A stretch of DNA of 64,000 nucleotides. Origin: Burkholderia sp. MS389. Lineage in GTDB: Bacteria > Pseudomonadota > Gammaproteobacteria > Burkholderiales > Burkholderiaceae. The notes under the pieces are model-generated. The model saw only the letters and a program-made list of their open reading frames with translations. It made no database searches and was not told the DNA's origin. The position numbers and the translations under genes are program-made. This document shows positions 60,962-64,000 of the stretch, piece after piece (within the stretch, counting starts at the first letter, position 1; the number at the start of each line of letters is the position of its first letter). The stretch spans positions 620,001 through 684,000 of the forward strand of contig NZ_CP045994.1 of assembly GCF_016899425.1 (NCBI RefSeq). The letters run 5' to 3'.

Positions 60962-61771
60962 ATGACCATCGATACATCAGTGCACGGCGCGAACACGGCG
61001 GCGAGCGACGCGCGCTTCGCGCGCTACCCGAGCCTCGAGGATCGCGCGGTGCTGATCACGGGCGGCGCGACCGGCATCGGCGCGTCGTTCGTCGAGCACT
61101 TCGCCGAACAGGGCGCGCGCGTCGCGTTCGTCGACCTCGACGCGGCGGCCGGCGCCGCGCTGGCCGAACGCCTCGCGCACGTACGCCATGCGCCGCTGTT
61201 CCTGTCCTGCGACCTGACCGACATCGACGCGCTGCGCCGCGCGATCGACGCGATCCGCGCACGCATCGGCGCGATCGCGGTGCTCGTGAACAACGCGGCG
61301 AACGACACGCGCCACACGATCGGCGACGTGACGCCCGCGTCGTTCGACGCGGGCATCGCGGTGAACCTGCGTCACCAGTTCTTCGCCGCACAGGCGGTGA
61401 TCGACGACATGAAGCGGCAGGGCGGCGGCGCGATCATCAATCTCGGCTCGATCAGCTGGATGCTGAAGAACGGCGGCTATCCCGTCTACGTGATGGCGAA
61501 GGCGGCCGTGCAGGGCCTGACGCGCGGCCTCGCGCGCGATCTCGGCCCGTTCGGCATCCGCGTGAATTCGCTGGTGCCCGGCTGGGTGATGACCGACAAG
61601 CAGCGCCGGCTGTGGCTCGACGACGCGGGCCGGGCGGCGATCAAGGCCGGCCAGTGCATCGACGCCGAACTGCTGCCGGCCGATCTCGCGCGGATGGCGC
61701 TGTTTCTCGCGGCCGACGACAGCCGGATGATCACCGCGCAGGACGTGATCGTCGACGGCGGCTGGGCCTGA
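60962..61771 (+). CDS. SDR aldose 1-dehydrogenase (galactose/xylose/arabinose type)
   Basis: A 269-residue short-chain dehydrogenase with TGGATGIG at residues 33-40, Ser163, Tyr176 and Lys180. The blocks NNAANDTRHTIGDVT, NLRHQFFAAQAV and GGGAIINLGSISW match the sugar 1-dehydrogenases such as xylose dehydrogenase XylB and galactose dehydrogenases. It would oxidise the aldose to the lactone. The N-terminal 20 residues are an unconserved extension. The ATG at 60962 is eleven bases past GGAGA. Confidence 0.86.
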   Translation: MTIDTSVHGANTAASDARFARYPSLEDRAVLITGGATGIGASFVEHFAEQGARVAFVDLDAAAGAALAERLAHVRHAPLFLSCDLTDIDALRRAIDAIRARIGAIAVLVNNAANDTRHTIGDVTPASFDAGIAVNLRHQFFAAQAVIDDMKRQGGGAIINLGSISWMLKNGGYPVYVMAKAAVQGLTRGLARDLGPFGIRVNSLVPGWVMTDKQRRLWLDDAGRAAIKAGQCIDAELLPADLARMALFLAADDSRMITAQDVIVDGGWA

Positions 61772-61820
61772 CCGCTCGCACGACCTGCATCGTTTCTTCG
61801 ACGAAGGAAAGGAGCTCACC

Positions 61821-62882
61821 ATGACCGCCACGTCCTCGCGCGCATCGTCGTCCACCAGCCAGTCGCGCCGCGCGCGCCTGGCGGCGGCCGCCCAGCCGGT
61901 CAGCCCCGGCCCGCAGACGGCCGTGTTCGCGCAGGGCGTCGGCGCCGCGCATGCGGCGGTCGTCACGCTGTCGAACGCATCGCTGCGGCTCGACGTGCTG
62001 CCGCACCTCGGCGGCGGCATCGCGCGCTTCGACTGGCGCGGCGACAACGGCGTGCTGATGCCGGTGTTCCGCCGGTGCGAGCACCCGGAGACGGCGACGG
62101 ACCCGAACGAGCTCGCGTGCTATCCGCTGCTGCCGTACTCGAACCGGATCGGCGACGGGCGCTTCGAATGCGACGGGCGCAAGGTCGCGGTGCCGCGCAA
62201 CCGCCGCGACGAGCCGCTGCCGATCCATGGCGACGGCTGGCTCGCGCCGTGGCAGGTGGACGATGCGACCGACACGTCGCTGCAACTGTCGCTCGACCGC
62301 GCCGCCGGCGCGCCGTACGCGTTCCGCGCGATCCAGTCGTTCGAACTCGACGACGCGACGCTGTCGATCGCGCTGACGATCGAGAACGCGGGCCGCGCGC
62401 GGCTGCCGTTCGGGCTCGGCGTGCATCCGTTCCTCGTGCGCGATGCGGCGACCGAACTCGCCGCGGCGGCGGGCGGGCTGTGGTTGTCGGGCGCCGATTT
62501 CCTGCCGGTGCGGCACGTCAGCGTGCCGCCGGCCTGGCAGTTCGGCGTCGCGTATCCGCTGCCGGCCACGCTCGTCAATCACGCGTTCACCGGCTGGGGC
62601 GGCCACGCGACGGTGAGCTGGCCGCGCCGCCGCCTGTCGCTGACCGTCGCGGCCGACGCCGACGCGTACGTGCTCTATACGCCGCCGGGCGCGGATTTCT
62701 TCTGCTTCGAGCCGGTCGATCATCCGATCAATGCGGTGAACCTGCCGGGCGGCGCGACCGCGCACGGGATGACGCTGCTCGCGCCCGGCGAGCGGCTCAC
62801 GCGGCGTTTCGCGTTCACCGTCGGACGCACCGATGTGCGCAGCCATGCCGCGACACGCGAGGGACACCGGCGACGCGGGTAA
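61821..62882 (+). CDS. Aldose 1-epimerase (galactose mutarotase type)
   Basis: The 353-residue protein is a mutarotase-fold enzyme that interconverts alpha and beta aldose forms. It has YPLLPYSNRIGDGRF near residue 95, PIHGDGWLAPW, and the catalytic-His-type segment FGLGVHPFL. The first 40 residues are low complexity (Ala, Ser, Arg) and not part of the fold. GGAG six bases ahead of the ATG at 61821 supports this start. Mutarotase fits with the sugar dehydrogenase upstream. Confidence 0.85.
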   Translation: MTATSSRASSSTSQSRRARLAAAAQPVSPGPQTAVFAQGVGAAHAAVVTLSNASLRLDVLPHLGGGIARFDWRGDNGVLMPVFRRCEHPETATDPNELACYPLLPYSNRIGDGRFECDGRKVAVPRNRRDEPLPIHGDGWLAPWQVDDATDTSLQLSLDRAAGAPYAFRAIQSFELDDATLSIALTIENAGRARLPFGLGVHPFLVRDAATELAAAAGGLWLSGADFLPVRHVSVPPAWQFGVAYPLPATLVNHAFTGWGGHATVSWPRRRLSLTVAADADAYVLYTPPGADFFCFEPVDHPINAVNLPGGATAHGMTLLAPGERLTRRFAFTVGRTDVRSHAATREGHRRRG

Positions 62883-62921
62883 AATACGCGGTCTACCAAC
62901 GGTTTGCCGCGAGTATCCGCC

Positions 62922-63749
62922 ATGTCTTCCCCGCTTACTTTCATTGAATCGCTGCGCGCCGCGTGGCAGCGCACGAATTCGCTGCTGTGCGTCGGCCTCG
63001 ATCCCGAGCCGTCGCGCTTTCCCGTGCAGTTCGACGGCCAGCCCGACGCGATCTTCGAGTTCTGCCGGCAGATCGTCGACGCGACCGCGCAGTACGCGAG
63101 CGCGTTCAAGCCGCAGATCGCGTACTTCGCCGCGCATCGCGCGGAAGACCAGCTCGAGCGGCTGATCGCGCATATCCATCTCCAGCATCCGGGCCTGCCC
63201 GTGATCCTCGACGCGAAGCGCGGCGACATCGGCAGCACGGCCGAGCAGTACGCGCGCGAAGCGTTCGAGCGCTATCGCGCGGACGCCGTCACGGTGAACC
63301 CGTACATGGGCTACGACTCGGTCGAGCCGTACTTCGAGCATGAAGGCAAGGGCGTGATCGTGCTGTGCCGCACGTCGAACCCGGGCGGGTCCGACCTGCA
63401 GTTCCTCGATACGAACGGGCGGCCGCTGTACCAGGTCGTGGCCGATCTCGCGGCGAACAAGTGGAACGCGAGGAACGGCCAGCTCGGCCTCGTGGTCGGC
63501 GCGACGTTCCCGAAGGAAATCGAGATCGTGCGCGGGATCGTCGGCGACATGCCGCTGTTGATCCCCGGCATCGGCGCGCAGGGCGGCGACGTGCAGGCGA
63601 CCGTCAACGCGGGCCGCACGGCCGACGGCACCGGGATGATGATCAACTCGTCGCGCGCGATCCTGTACGCGAGCAAGGGCGAGGATTTCGCTGAAGCCGC
63701 GGCGCTTGCCGCGCAGAAGACGCGCGACACGATCAACGCGCATCGCTGA
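62922..63749 (+). CDS. pyrF: Orotidine 5'-phosphate decarboxylase PyrF
   Basis: PyrF removes CO2 from OMP to make UMP. The 275-residue protein is the longer type-2 form. Catalytic residues are in [11 protein letters not shown] (Lys99 and the two Asp). Next come [27 protein letters not shown] and [10 protein letters not shown]. The ATG at 62922 ([11 protein letters not shown]) is preferred over an in-frame upstream codon. A TAAAAT at 62880-62885 may be the -10 element. Confidence 0.97.
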   Translation: MSSPLTFIESLRAAWQRTNSLLCVGLDPEPSRFPVQFDGQPDAIFEFCRQIVDATAQYASAFKPQIAYFAAHRAEDQLERLIAHIHLQHPGLPVILDAKRGDIGSTAEQYAREAFERYRADAVTVNPYMGYDSVEPYFEHEGKGVIVLCRTSNPGGSDLQFLDTNGRPLYQVVADLAANKWNARNGQLGLVVGATFPKEIEIVRGIVGDMPLLIPGIGAQGGDVQATVNAGRTADGTGMMINSSRAILYASKGEDFAEAAALAAQKTRDTINAHR

Positions 63750-63903
63750 AATACCGGCCGCCCGCCCCGGGCGGCCTTCGACCGCCGCGCCCGCGTCCGC
63801 GGGCCGCGCGCGTTCATCGCGTGTTCGCCGTCCTGGCGCACGCGAACAACTTCCCGTCGCTTCCGTATCGCCTATGCGCAATTTAGGCGCGCGATGCTGC
63901 CGG

Positions 63904-63932
63904 TTGTCACCAATCCGTCACAAAAATGTCAA
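63904..63932 (+). promoter_or_regulatory. Pho-box-like triple direct repeat
   Basis: TTGTCAC, CCGTCAC and ATGTCAA are separated by four-base spacers CAAT and AAAA, so the repeats recur every 11 bases. That is the geometry of PhoB binding sites (CTGTCAT-like 7-mers, 4-base spacer). The third repeat ends only 16 bases before the next ATG, which is tight for a promoter. Confidence 0.5.
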
Positions 63933-63948
63933 GAAAAGGAGCGACGCC

Positions 63949-64000
63949 ATGCCCAAGCTGTTCCGCCGTCTTCTGAGCGCGTTCGCCGCGTCGCTATGCA
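63949..64000 (+). CDS. N-terminus of an exported protein, truncated at the edge
   Basis: An ATG at 63949 follows AAAAGGAG (63934-63941). The 17 visible residues (MPKLFRRLLSAFAASLC) look like a signal peptide: a basic start, then a hydrophobic run. The family cannot be told from so few residues. The gene continues beyond the window. Confidence 0.6.
   Translation, partial: MPKLFRRLLSAFAASLC

Overview
The window is high-G+C DNA from a Burkholderia-type betaproteobacterium, most likely the main chromosome of a Burkholderia cepacia complex member. The evidence is the gene order (ftsQ-ftsA-ftsZ, a Prx5-like peroxiredoxin, lpxC, a DciA-like gene, secA, argJ), the many GTG/TTG starts, and tightly packed housekeeping genes with ATGA/GTGA overlaps. 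I saw no insertion sequence, prophage, CRISPR array or rRNA, and no clearly broken gene. The two ends of the window cut genes: ftsQ on the left and an unidentified exported protein on the right.

Layout. 1-4.6 kb: the end of the division/cell-wall cluster, a peroxiredoxin and lpxC. 4.7-11 kb: DciA-like protein, SecA, ArgJ, a DUF815 ATPase and MutT. 11-17.6 kb, minus strand: YacG, ZapD, CoaE, PilD-PilC-PilB and a CorC-like membrane protein, then tRNA-Pro(CGG) and IspB. 19-22.3 kb: rplU-rpmA-obgE-proB. 22.3-30.2 kb: a CNP1-like lipoprotein, RppH, ProS, MarC, a phosphoribosyltransferase, Ffh, a YpjD-like protein, a PP0621-like protein and AmpD. 30.2-35.2 kb: class Ia ribonucleotide reductase (nrdA, nrdB) with two NrdR-like boxes in front. 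35.7-44.9 kb: a lysine/alanine-repeat histone-like protein, then a minus-strand run with a glycine-zipper lipoprotein, PfkB kinase, Tpx, a zinc-ribbon membrane protein, PrmA, AccC, AccB, AroQ, a TlpA-like thioredoxin and a nucleotidyltransferase-like protein. 45.1-50.9 kb: Mpl, YqiA, an RNB-domain nuclease, AroE and MtgA. 51.3-53.4 kb: an S10 peptidase lipoprotein and an EF-hand protein.

53.7-62.9 kb is the one clearly accessory, pathway-like region. It holds an IclR regulator, DgoK and DgoA, two SDR dehydrogenases, an AraFGH-type sugar ABC importer and a mutarotase. Together they read as an oxidative (De Ley-Doudoroff-like) galactose or arabinose pathway feeding 2-keto-3-deoxygalactonate to pyruvate and glyceraldehyde 3-phosphate. 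The lactonase and galactonate dehydratase steps are not in the window. pyrF follows, and then the start of an exported protein preceded by three TGTCA-like direct repeats spaced like a Pho box.

I did not find a convincing new biological system. The best leads are regulatory: the NrdR pair, the Pho-box-like repeats, several perfect palindromes (50977, 36360, 16219) and long hairpins around nrdA and lpxC. The AraFGH/Dgo hybrid cluster is the best functional lead.
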